Below are positions 11,700-22,453 of a stretch of 64,000 nt of DNA, piece after piece. A program made the position numbers and the translations under genes. The stretch's first letter is position 1; every line of letters begins with the position of its first letter. The stretch covers positions 27,391,523-27,455,522 of the forward strand of contig CM054061.1 of the NCBI GenBank assembly GCA_028641055.1, given 5' to 3'. Below the pieces are notes generated by a model. The model made no database searches and was not told the DNA's origin. It saw only the letters and a list, made by a program, of their open reading frames with translations. The stretch is from Alopecurus myosuroides. Lineage: Eukaryota > Streptophyta > Magnoliopsida > Poales > Poaceae.

Positions 11700-12912
11700 T
11701 TGTGAACCGGTAATCTCAACGTCCGGGTCATAAACATGAGAATTGTGAACTCTCTCAGGAATCACCGGGTCCACGTCCATTGATGTACCTGGTGCAGAAT
11801 CATCAACATCTTTTCGAACCAGCGATGGAGCTGCTGGTTATACACATTCTCTTGAGTAGTGCTTTTTCCCAAGTTGCTGAATGGAGCAGCAACTAAGATT
11901 TGAGTCACTTTGGTCACATCTTGAGCCCTACAAGTGAGGAATACAAGTTTATATGATGAATCGGAAAAAGTACGAGCATTATGGTCAAAGTTGAAAGTAC
12001 AAAAACCGGTGTGCCCTGATTTGATTGAAAAGTCACTAGCATCGCTAAAGCGAGAAGACACAGAATTTGCAGAATCTATATAATCATGGCTTAGCTCATG
12101 CCGGAACCTTCATGTTAAGGATGAGAAGGTGTAGGAGAACTTTGAGGCTTTGAGACCCGACGAGAAGTAGATTTTCAGGCAAACCTGCTTCCAAGTCACT
12201 GGAGCCAGAGCTCCGAGTTCTCCCCTTCTTGCTAGTATCCTCATCATCCTTCGTTTTCCTCATATATGAGTATGGATTCAAAGGTGGTTTTGAGAATCTA
12301 GATAAAGGCACCTTTGCAACGGCCTGTCAGTTCCTCTTTTTAGTCACGGGGGACTCTTTATCAAGGACAGTATTAGAACCAGTGGCTGGAGTACCAGGGT
12401 TGAGGTCCGGAGTTTCTTGAACCGGAGTGTCCTAAACCAGTGGCTTTGTCATCGATCCGGCCTCCTTTTCATAATGTGAAGAATCAACATTAGCAAACTG
12501 GTTGTGCAAACGACCAAGGGAATCAAATTCATAAACCTCTTCCTCTTCGCCGCCTTTCTCTCCATCCTCACTGTCCTATGGTGATGTTGACAGATCTTCG
12601 GTGGTTATTCAAAAAGCATCTAAGGCCTATAAACCGAAAACATGCCCGGTTAGGATTATCAAATCTTCATTTCATAAAACAAAAAAAGGTCATAAGAAAA
12701 AAAATGAAAAATAACTTACAAGAGGTACCGGGTTAATCGTGGAGAAAGCCGGAAGCCCCACATCAAGGAGCCTGTCTCTTTTCACACCAACCAAATCTTT
12801 GAGCATACTCACCATATCATCTTTAGAACGGATGACAACATAATATCTCATAGTATCGGAAGAAGAACCGGTAGAATGATAAAAGAGCCGATCCCTAATA
12901 CTAAGAGGTTGG
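11700..12912 (-). pseudogene. Antisense ORF of the Tat-like element, C-terminal part
   Basis: On the minus strand, 12912-12720 encodes a block ending FSTINPVPL. A GTAAG donor at 12719 and an AG acceptor at 12627 suggest a 93-base intron. The continuation has charged low-complexity sequence (DGEKGGEEEEVYEFDSLGR), then FSKPPLNPYSYMRKTKDDED and, near 12061-11762, FSIKSGHTGFCTFNFDHNAR. At least four in-frame stops occur, so it is dead. The solo LTR at 12913-17445 splits it from its N-terminal part. Function unknown; the family is found only in retrotransposons. Confidence 0.6.
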
Positions 12913-15269
12913 TGTAGCGCCCCGGCCTCGAAAGTATGCAAAATGCTGGTTGTCATCGGTTACGATACCTGACTGAAAGTTACTGGGGTTTCAACTCACA
13001 GGCTGAATCACATCAGCAGGCGTGGCTCGGTCATGGATCATTGGCCCACAACCCCTATGTCATGACATAACGTCGGCTCAACCAAGTTGCATAATTAGGA
13101 GACAAAGACTCGGAACAATCTGACACATCACAGTTTCTACAACACAAATCATATATATTACAACTCTTATCATAGAAAGATAGCAAAATACAATCAAAGG
13201 TTACGGATCCAACATTACAACAAGCGGAAGCAGGTATAGTTGTTCTAAACAACGAGAACCAAAATATGGCATAAAAGGCCTACAGATAAACAAGTCAACG
13301 CCATCTTGCTCCTAACCACCCAGGCTGCCACCAGGAAAACCCAGACTACTCGTCGACGTCCACGAAGAAACCACCTTTGACTTTGAAGAAATCCTCAGCT
13401 GTAACAGAGTAAAGATTCAACAAAGCAACGGTGAGTACAGGAGGTACCCGCAAGGTTACTAGAGCTACTAGCTTGAATGAGGCTTTAACAAGGCTATTTG
13501 GTAGTTGTTTTGAAAAAAGCTAGTTTTCATTTTAAAAGACCCGACTAGGCAATGTCCATAAGAATGTTTTGAAAGGAGATAGAAATTGTAACTCTTCTTC
13601 AACTTCTGATCGTCACATCCACCAATCCAGCATCACATCCGTCTACTCAGATTCTATTGTTCAAGTTCTCTATGATCTCAACTGCTATTCCCAAGGATGT
13701 CCATAACCGTGGACACGGCTTTTCTAAAAGATTTACCCTGCATGGGTGTACTATTTTAACCACCAGTACCGTCCGGCTCCTTGCCTGATCATGCCCGATC
13801 ACATCCTCATCCTGGGAGGCCGGCAGAGCGGGCGCAGCTGCAATCTTTGACTTGCATGAATCTTTCCAAGGATCATCAGTGTGCGGAAGTCCAGGTTCAG
13901 TGCCTCTGACACCCTAGACCTCGACCACATCCTAAACACCACCTTCCTCATTCATCCTTCCATCTTTTCATGCACACGCAAATGGAAAGCTCAAACTAGA
14001 GGACCTTTGGCCAGACCCTCATAAGTTAGTCAGTCGTTTGGGATTCCCATATATCCCACCGATGGAAGCATGCTTGGTCTTGGTTCGAGACGATGATAAC
14101 TCGCACATAGGGGCGTGAGCGAGGCAAAACACCATCATTCACCGATGGCAACTCATCCACGCCTGTTAGTATTTTAATTGAAGACCACATGCCTCCAATA
14201 CATCTGGACATGTCGTAGTATCTTCCAACCATGATTCAACCATCAGACCCACAATACTCAACTAAGCATGGCTAAGCAATTAAGTAGCATATAGCAGTAT
14301 CTTGGGCCACACAACAATACTATGGATAATAGGTAGGGAAACAGGTAATGGTGTCCGGAACAAAATGCAACTATTAGGATATATAGCCAAAACATTTGAA
14401 TTGAATGCAATATTATGGTGGATAAAATACTTAAGGGAAAACATAGGAGTAGAGAGATGCTCAAGAAGTGGATTTACTCTTACCTTGTTGATAGGAAAGA
14501 AGTAGGAATCGTCAAATAATTTTTGGTTGCACTTCAACTCCTCGATCTACCGAAGCACAATTAACACCAGAAAGGAAACAACATAAATAACAAGACAACA
14601 TGTGCAATGCACACTCATTATGACATGACATTTCAATGAAACTATAGATCATGTACATGATCTTCATGTTAAATGATTGCTCCCAAATAATTAGGCATTA
14701 TATGACACACACTCATATTTACCTTAGTGGCATACTGATTGTTACTAACAAGAAAAGCACCTAAATAATTTTTCCACATGCATGAAAATTATATCTTCTG
14801 ATAATAATTGAATTTCTTAACATTTTGACATGTTTTCCATAATGTTTGGATAAGTAAAACAATAATTATTAATTATTCTTTAATGTGTTCAGTTCTGCAA
14901 ATTTTGGGAAACAATATAAACATAGATAATTTAAAATTCAATTTTCATGGAAATGCATGATACATGTGGCAAATGTTTCACTAACATTTCGAGTTATTAA
15001 ACATAATTTTTGGGTGATTATAGAATTGTTTATGCATTTTTTATTTTCATTTTCATTTTCTTGTCTGCCAGAAAAGAAAACATAGGAGAAAATGATAAAA
15101 TTTTACCCAATTCTGCCCAAATAAATTATGGTCATGTAGAGTTTTCTACGATAAATTTTTAGAGACCAAGTTTGCTCAATTTGGATTAACAGAACAAAAG
15201 TTATGAATTTCCAAAGTTTCCATTTTGATAGGGGACATTTATGTAATTAATTATTTAGTATAAAATGTA

Positions 15270-15371
15270 CTCCCTCCGTTCCATATTAGATGACTCTCAA
15301 AAAGATGTATCTAGTGCTAAAATATGTCTAGATACATCTATGTGGAAGTCTCTAATTTGGAACGGAGGGAG
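15270..15371. mobile_element. Stowaway MITE, 102 bp
   Basis: Ends CTCCCTCCGTTCC and GGAACGGAGGGAG are inverted repeats flanked by TA (15268-15269 and 15372-15373). The body contains the internal inverted pair GTATCTAG/CTAGATAC. This is the Tc1/mariner-derived Stowaway type. Confidence 0.93.
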
Positions 15372-15711
15372 TAGAATACAACCCTGGTTCCAAAATGATA
15401 CTAACGGGTAGATATCCTCAAGAACTATACCTAGAATTTTGAATCACTTCATTTGGAGCATTTTTTAATAAGTTATTCATTTTAGAAGTAATGAATTGAA
15501 ACTGCAATTCTGTTTTCCAGAACAAAAATTCAGAAAACCGTCTGAACTGTTTTTGCACCGGGCTGTGGGCTATCCAGTGCCACTAACGCGTAGGCCCAGG
15601 GCAATAGAGGCGCGGGTGACATGACCTTGGCCTCCAGGGCCGATGAAAAGTGGGGCCGTCCCGCTGGGATTAAATCCAGAAAAAATGTTCCATTCGCGCA
15701 GTGTGTGGTGT

Positions 15712-15781
15712 GGGGGACTCAAACTCGCGCCCTCCTGCACGTACGAGTTGGACGTGAGCGTTGACCACTAGGCCAGCCGAG
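15712..15781 (-). other. tRNA-like A-box/B-box module inside solo LTR
   Basis: On the minus strand TGGCCTAGTGGTCAACGC fits the tRNA A-box consensus well and GAGTTTGAGTCCC fits the B-box with one change. The 70-base span is tRNA-sized but the acceptor ends do not pair. It lies about 1.7 kb into the LTR. Confidence 0.5.
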
Positions 15782-17450
15782 TATTCTTGTCTATCTAGGG
15801 TGCGGGTTGCTTTTAAGATATACCTAGCGGTATTTTTATCTAAGTCGAAACTAACGAACAAACACACATACAAAGTACACGAACTCGTTACAGCATCCAT
15901 GGCGGACAAGAAGGCGACCGACGTGACCTCGAAGCGTGGGTGCCCTCGGTGTAGCCCGAGATGGTTGGAGACGGCGACAATGGCGCGGTGAAGGTGATGG
16001 CCGGGTCGGAGAAGACGACGTCGATATCCCCAACGGTGGCGGCCCGGATTAATTCCTTTGGCGTGGAGCTAGAGGACGGTGAGGCGGAGCTAACGGTTCA
16101 GCCGGATTTTCTCGGGGACGTTTCTAACGCCGGCAACGAGCTCTTCCATCTCGGCTAAGGTTTCGACCATGGAAGAAAACAGAGAGAGAGGGAGAAAGGC
16201 GAGCATGGGAGAAAGAGAGCAGGAGAAAGAGGCTGAGGCATCGTGGGGGGGGGGGGGCTTCTTAACGCTGCCAGGGAACGACAGGGGCCCCGGGCAACGC
16301 CGTGTCGGCAGTGGCGCACATGGCGCCATGGCCGTCTCCTATTCGCTACAAAGGAAGATGACACATTTCTGGAAAACCCCTGGGATCTTTTCCATTTTCT
16401 ATTTTCTGCATTTCTGCCTCTGTAATTTGCTCTTTTCTACCCTGAAATCAATTCCAATATTTCTGCAAACTTGTGAAAAATTATTGTTTTTATAGATGAA
16501 CCACTTCGAAAATTTTGAGGCCAATTGGACAAACTTTGTAGAAGAAAGTTGAAATAGTTTTATTTCTGCCAGATTTGAATTTGATAAAATTATTTAAACA
16601 CCTCTAGTTTTCATGGAAATTTTCAAGCATTCCTTATTTAGCATAAAGGGGCTGTGATACAAATTTCAAAGCAATTGGATAAAGTTTGTAGAACAAACTT
16701 GTTTTACTTTAGATTTATTACTGTGAAGAAAACCAATGATTTTTGGGTTTTTACCAATTCAATTTTTGGTGCCACCTTTTGTGTGAGCCTTATTTATGTT
16801 AATAAGTTATTGGTGAAAATTTGAGCCCATTTGGAGAAAGTTTCCAGAAGTAACTTATTTGGGGTTTTCAGCTTCTGGCATTAAAGGCATTTCCAAATAA
16901 TAAGGCATGTGGTTTTTCCCCAATGAAACCTTACCAAATATAAGTGGGGGCTTGTAACAACAAGTTAATATACCCCACCACTTCTGTTAAGAAGTTTTCA
17001 AAGTTTTGAAATATTTACATTCTAGCAATTTTGAATGCCTTTTCTTTTATTAACTTTTGGAAATTTTCTAAAATTTTCACAACTTTCATAAATCAATCTT
17101 GGAACTTCCTCAACCATTTGTAAGCTCACAAAATATTTTTGTTTTGCCCTTTGAGCAATTTCAATTTAGTAGAAAATTTCAAGGGTGGATTTTAAACATT
17201 ATGTTGAATATTTTATGAGTGGTGTTGCCACCTCTTTAATTGGTTTTCAACATTTGCTTTAATTTAAACTTAGCTATTCAATAATGAATTTTGGTTTTGA
17301 AATGACCCAATTAAGAGTTTCTCATTTTCCATTACTTGTGTTTTGTCAAATTAAGCCGGATGCTAATGATGCATGAGCAAATGCAAAAGTGAAAAATTTA
17401 CTCAAATTTTGTAGTAGTTTTCTGTAGCAGCCTAGGAATGTTACAGTTGG

Positions 17451-18220
17451 ATGTGTCAGTTTACCCAGGTTTGGGTCAGATATAAACCATTCAATAAGTG
17501 TACAATCAAAGATTTGACACACTTGAGGAGAGGGATAACTTTGGCACGAGCGGCCGGTTCAGCAAAGGAGTTCATGGTATCAGTATAAACTAGACGCTCG
17601 GGCGGTAACCCGGCAAAAGAGGCTCACCCTTTGGACACGTGTTTTTTGCAATAGAAAAGGGATTTTTGCCAAATTTTAGGGTGACTGGCTAAGGGGGTAC
17701 CCGAAAAAACTATGTCTTTCCGCCTTTGAAAAGACACACCCCCACAGTGAATCAAGTCACCCCCATTAACCTCCGGGTGCTTGTTACAATAAACGTACTC
17801 CAAGAACAAATCTAGTTTATGTTCAACTTGAAGACAATCTTCGCAGAAGACTACAAAGTTATTGACATTAAGAATGGAGTTGGAAGGTAAATCCTGAGGG
17901 TGTAACCCGTAAAAAGCGAGGAGACGGCGGAAAAAGTGAGACCTGGGAGGACGAAAACTCTCGAGTATGTGAGCTTCGAAAACGATTACCTAGTCCGACC
18001 CAGGGGTAGGCCGGATCTCATTTCCTGGCGCGCACCAAGAGATATTCTTCAGCAATAACCCGGAATCTTCCATATTTTGAAGTCGTCCGAGTGTAATCTC
18101 TGATTTGCACCAGTTTACTTGCATCTCCTTCTTTTCCTAGAAGAAGAATCAATGAAGTTTCCGGTTTTCTTCTTTTTTTTCGGCTCCAACACTTTTAGCG
18201 ACCAAGGACATCTCCTTCAT
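17451..18220 (-). pseudogene. Antisense ORF of the Tat-like element, N-terminal part
   Basis: The ATG complement at 18218-18220 starts MKEMSLVAKSVGAE. Further along, the minus strand reads SILNVNNFVVFCEDCLQVEH, then MFLEYVYCNKHPEVNGG and a block ending LFYCKKHVSKG (17809-17624). This resembles the Transposase_28 ('putative gypsy type transposon') family, a domain of unknown role found in plant gypsy elements. Stops and frame changes occur near 17990-18120. A second, truncated copy of the first 75 residues is at 19941-20171 because of the tandem duplication. Confidence 0.6.
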
Positions 18221-18369
18221 CGTCAACTCTTGAACAACGGCGAAACTCCGACCGCGGTGGCGCTGTGAGCAGGAAATAAGCTCCTGGGCGGCGCTGGAGG
18301 AGGAAGATAAAGTGGAGGGCGCATGAACGGAATGACCCTAGGTTTACCCTCGGGCACTATTTATAAGCC

Positions 18370-18559
18370 ATGTTCAAAATATCGGCCGATATTCCGATAA
18401 ATCGGTCGATTTATCGCTTATCGGTGTCTAGCCGATAAGATAAATCGGCCGATATTATGAAATTATTCCGATATTTAGACCGATATTGCGATAAATTGGC
18501 CGATTTACCACTTAACAGGGGCCGACCGATAAGTTCCCGATAAGCGATATCTTGAACAT
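18370..18559. mobile_element. MITE with CGATA-rich palindromic body
   Basis: Ends ATGTTCAAAATATCG and CGATATCTTGAACAT are inverted repeats. The inside consists of repeated CCGATA/TATCGG blocks. Unit B has the empty site at the matching place (near 20315). TTATAAGCC on the left and TTGTAAGCG on the right suggest a 9-base target duplication, which would point to the Mutator superfamily; this is tentative. Confidence 0.7.
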
Positions 18560-18938
18560 TGTTTGTAAGCGGGGGCTAAACCCTAGGGTCAACATATTTC
18601 TAGACTGCCCAAGAAGATTGGATCTATATAATGAAAACATAAGTCGAAGATATTTTTAGTAGACGTATTAAATACGTGGAGAAAATTACGGGATAAATTG
18701 AAGATTTTTAGGTTCCTTGAATCTTGGAGATAAACTCACAAACATAACTGCTAGTTTAGACCTAGACGGTTTAGAATTCGGAAGTAAAGAGCGAGAAAAA
18801 TGGAAGAATGGGATCTTCGTCAAATCAAGACTCAAATTATTTCTCCAAACGGAGCGAGATTATATTGCCTTTTCTTCCAGAAGCTTAACGCGAACGAAAC
18901 AACCCACAACTCAGCGTTCACCTTAACCCGAGGGCTAA

Positions 18939-19602
18939 TGTTGGGGGAATGGATAGGGGTTGCCCCAGAGTACTCCCCCATGAACCAGCGATGAACACAT
19001 CCGGTTCATATATGAAGTTTTGGTTTATCCCAAGATTGTTCGAGGAAGGAGAACCAGATTGAAGACCTCAAGACCCGACGGTCCAAAGGAAGGTTGTAGG
19101 CAAAGGGAAAACCCTGCATAGGCCCAACATGACCCGGCGAGTGTTATGACCAGAGCGGGAAGCCCAAGACTTGGCGCGTCGGCCCAGAGATGACAGAGCA
19201 GTCCACACCCGACTGGACTAACCCGGATCCTGGGGTAAACCAACCGAGGACTTGAAGGCCGGATCCTACGAGGACTCCGAGGGAGGGTGTAACCCGGGTT
19301 CTCCTGTAACCTCATGAACTCGTCTGCTATATAAATCGAGTTCATAGGACGCAGAAAGACAAGTTATAGTTGATAGCAATAGCCCTCGAGACATCGGAAG
19401 CCAGAATCACCCCTTATAATCGAGACCTCAAATTTCCAATAATAAAGAAGCAATAGTAGGTTTTACCCTCAATAGAGGGGCCAGACCTGGTTAAACTCGC
19501 GTCTCTCGTTTCGGCCATAACCATTTCGATATGTCGCTCAGAAGCAATGGCCTCACAAACTAGTTCTCTCGTGAGGACACTTGCCGTGACAACCCCACGA
19601 CA
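18939..19602 (+). repeat. LTR of the Tat-like element, copy A
   Basis: Starts TGTTGGGGGAATGG after CCGAGGGCTAA and is taken to end at CCCCACGACA. A TATA-like CTATATAAATC is near 19330. The right border is uncertain because both copies continue in the same flank. Confidence 0.6.
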
Positions 19603-20694
19603 ATACGAGTGACAAATTTTACCATACTGACAATAATGTAACAAAATGTCGATAAGCGAGCTTTCTTCCCTATATATAGAAAAATTCAACCTTTTCTTTT
19701 GCGGGAGAAACATTCAAACTTGATACACACAACGAAATGGAGTAGGAAAAAAGGGGGGAAAACACGAAGAAGTAGAAAAAAGAGGGGGAAAACCATGGAG
19801 ACTGCAAATGGCGACTCTCTGTTTTTTTCTTCCTTTGACAACTTTTGTTTTTGAAAACTTTGACTCCGCGTTTGTTGTTTGTGCAGAGGTTCCATAGTCC
19901 CAAATATATCATGGAGTATGTGAGCTTCGAAAACGATTACCTAATCCGGCCCAGGGGTAGGCCGGATCTCATTTCCTGGCGCGCACCAAGAGATATTCTT
20001 CAGCAATAAGACGGAATCTTCCATCTTTTGAGGTCGTCCGAGTGTAATCTCTGATTTACACCAGTTTACTTGCATCTCCTTCTTATTCCTAGAAGAAGAA
20101 TCAACGAAGTTTCCGGTTTTCTTCCTTTTTTCGGCTCCAACACTTTTAGCGACCAAGGACATCTCATTCATCGTTAACTCTTGAACAACGGCGAAACTCC
20201 GACCGCGATGGCGCTGTGAGCAGGAAATAAGCTCCTGGGCGGCGCTGGAGGAGGAAGATGAAGTGGAGGGCGCATGAACGGAATGACCCTAGGTTTACCC
20301 TCGGGCACTATTTATAACTTTATAAGCGGGGACTAAACCCTAGGGTCAACATATTCCTAGATTGCCCAAGAAGATTGGATCTATAAAATGAAAAGATAAG
20401 TCGAAGATATTTTAAGTAGACGTATTAAATACGTGGAGAAAATTACGGGATAAACTGAAGATTTGTAGGTTCCTTGAATCTTGAAGATAAACTCACAAAC
20501 ATAACTGCTAGTTTAGACCTAGACGGTTTAAAATTTGGAAGTAAAGAGCGAGAAAAGTGGAAGAATGGGATCTTCATCAAATCAAGACTCAAATTATTTC
20601 TCCAAACGGAGCGAGATTATATTTCCTTTTCTTCCCACAATCTTAACGCGAACGACAAACCACAACTCAGCGTTCACCTTAACCCGGGGACTAA

Positions 20695-21358
20695 TGTTGG
20701 GGGAATGGATAAGGTTTGCCCCAGAGTACTCCCCCATGAACCGAATATGAACACATCCGGTTCATATATGAAGTTTTGGTTTATCCCAAGATTGTTCGAG
20801 GAAGGACAACCAGATTGAAGACCTCAAGACCCGGCAGTCCAAAGGAAGGTTGTAGCCAAAGGGAAAACCCTGCATAGGCCCAACATGACCCGACGAGTGT
20901 TATGACCAGAGCGGGAAGCCCAAGAGTTGGCGCGTCGGCCAAGAGATGACGGAGCAGTCCTGACCCGACTGGACTAACCCGGATCCTGGGATAAACCAAC
21001 CAAGGACTTGAAGGCCGGATCCTGCTAGGACTCCGAGGGAGGGTGTAACCCGGATTCTCCAGTAACCTCAGGAACTCGTCTGCTATATAAATCGAGTTCA
21101 TAGGATGTATAAAAACAAGTTCTATTTGATAGCAATAGCCCTCGAGACATCGGAAGCCAGAATCACCCCTCATAATCGAGACCTCGAATTTCCAATAGTA
21201 TAGAAGCAATAGTAGGTTTTACCCTCAATAGAGGGGCCGGACCTGGTTAAACTCGCGTCTCTCGTTTCGGCCATAACCCTTTCGATACTTCGCTCAGAAG
21301 TAATGGCCTCACAAACTAGTTCTCGCGTGAGGACACTTGCCGTGACAACCCCACGACA
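20695..21358 (+). repeat. LTR of the Tat-like element, copy B
   Basis: The counterpart of 18939-19602, of the same length. It arose by duplication of the locus and not by separate insertion, since the flanks are also duplicated. Confidence 0.6.
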
Positions 21359-21430
21359 ATACGAGTGACAACTTTTACCATACTGACAATAATGTAACAA
21401 AATGTCGATAAGCGAGCTTTCTCCCCTATA

Positions 21431-21950
21431 TTATGAATCTCGTGTAGGATTTGAATCGTCCTCTATATATGTATATATAGGAAAATGGTTCTGTACACAT
21501 CAGGAACTCGTCTGCTATATAAATCGAGTTCATAGGACGTAGAAAGACAAGTTCTAGTTGATAGCAAGGGGTACAGAGCCATTTTCCTATATAGGACTCC
21601 TATTATATACTCCTGAGTGTATATACTCTCATATTGAATATACCTCACATACGAGTATATTATACATTTTATTATTTTTTATATACCTAGTTAATTAATC
21701 TAAGATACCTCAATACAATTTTTGACAAAAAAAACATATCACCACCATACTCAGTTTTTTCAGTATACCTTTTTTACGTACATAAAAACATTATATGTGC
21801 AAATAAAATAAAATATGAAGCCAGAAATATATTTTTTCACATATTTCACTTTGGGGTATCTAGTATTGAATAATGAAGTATATTAAAAATAATAAAGAGG
21901 TATATTTAATTATTCTATATGGTATATTGAACGATGGGAGTACATACACC
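21431..21950. mobile_element. 520-bp AT-rich insertion with foldback and captured LTR segment
   Basis: It is missing at the matching site of unit A (near 19670). The left part has inverted arms TATATAGGAAAATGGTTCTG (from 21474) and the complementary arm at 21571-21593. Their loop (21501-21567) is a 67-base copy of the neighbouring LTR, including the TATA-like region. The right part (21600-21950) is AT-rich with repeated GTATA motifs and no coding frame. It could be a MITE that captured local DNA or filler DNA from break repair. Confidence 0.65.
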
Positions 21951-22152
21951 TTCAACTTTTTCTTTTGCGGGAGAAACATTCAAACTTGATACACACGACG
22001 AAATGGAGTAGGAAAAAAGGGGGGAAAACATGGAGACTGCAAACGGCGATTCTCTGTTTTTTTTTTTCCTTTGACAACATTTTTTTTTTCCTCAACTTCG
22101 ACTCTGCGTTTGTTGTTTGTGCAGAAAGGTTCCATAGTCCCAAATATATCAT

Positions 22153-22453
22153 GGAGTGCTCTGAAAGAAAAAGTTGCGATATTGACAACTCCGCTTGACA
22201 GGGAGGCTGGCGTGCCACATGCCAACATGGCAACACGCCAACACCCCACGCTGCCTGCCTGCGTGCCGGCCGCCTTCGTTTTCTTTTCTTTTATTTTTTA
22301 TTATTCGTCCTCGAGTTGCAGTCTAGTTCCCCTCGGGTCTCCTCCCCGGGGATCCTCCCTCTTCGTCTCCTCGCCCCCCACCAAAGCGCCTTGCCTCGCC
22401 TCCAGATCTCCAGCCCGTCGCCATTCGGCCGCCGGAGCGAGCAGCCCGCGGTG
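22153..22453 (+). promoter_or_regulatory. Promoter and 5' leader region of the membrane-protein gene
   Basis: This is the only unique DNA between the duplicated transposon sequence and the start codon. It turns GC-rich from about 22190. A T-rich run (22275-22305) precedes a pyrimidine-rich leader. No clear TATA box is seen. The frame is open upstream of the ATG at 22454 but has no earlier ATG. Confidence 0.45.

Larger units (their letters stand above)
12913..17445 (-). mobile_element. Solo LTR, 4533 bp, minus orientation
   Basis: Read on the minus strand it starts TGTAACATTCC (17445) and ends GGGGCGCTACA (12913). It is flanked by identical GTTGG (12908-12912 and 17446-17450), a 5-bp target duplication, and has no internal region, so it is the product of recombination between the two LTRs of one element. 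It splits the antisense ORF. A Stowaway MITE (15270-15371) has inserted into it. No gene seen; the GC-rich part near 15550-16340 contains the tRNA-like module and spurious open frames. Confidence 0.9.
11678..19602 (+). mobile_element. 3' part of a Ty3/gypsy element, probably Tat lineage, with antisense ORF
   Basis: A minus-strand coding region (11700-12912 and 17451-18220) is followed on its right by a plus-oriented LTR starting at 18939. The LTR orientation is judged from a polypurine-like CCGAGGGCTAA before TGTTGGGGG and a TATA-like CTATATAAATC near 19330. An antisense ORF between pol and the 3' LTR, with the 'putative gypsy type transposon' (Transposase_28) domain, is known from Tat-lineage elements. 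The pol part would be to the left, beyond the gypsy insertion at 1-11677. The opposite reading, a minus-strand element with this as its gag, is less likely because no PBS starting TGG follows the LTR on that strand. Confidence 0.6.
17962..22152. repeat. Tandem segmental duplication, two units of about 1.95 kb
   Basis: Unit A (17962-19912) and unit B (19913-22152) carry the same order: start of the antisense ORF, element 3' end, 664-bp LTR, then 310 bases of flank. Both units begin GAGTATGTGAGCTTCG. Unit A is preceded by ...CTCTC, unit B by ...ATCATG, and the sequence after unit B is ATCATGGAGTGCTC, so the breakpoints share GAGT. Unit A alone has a 190-bp MITE (18370-18559); unit B alone has a 520-bp insertion (21431-21950). 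Identity elsewhere is high, in the mid-to-high 90s percent by eye. Confidence 0.9.

Noticed and set aside
16242..16260. Run of 13 or so G residues as a G-quadruplex signal
   Set aside because: A single homopolymer in a solo LTR; more likely a slippage-prone or error-prone site than a regulatory structure.
11678..19602. A minus-strand gypsy element with this ORF as gag
   Set aside because: The LTR's TATA-like site and preceding purine-rich tract favour the plus orientation, no PBS starting TGG follows on the minus strand, and antisense ORFs of this domain type are known.
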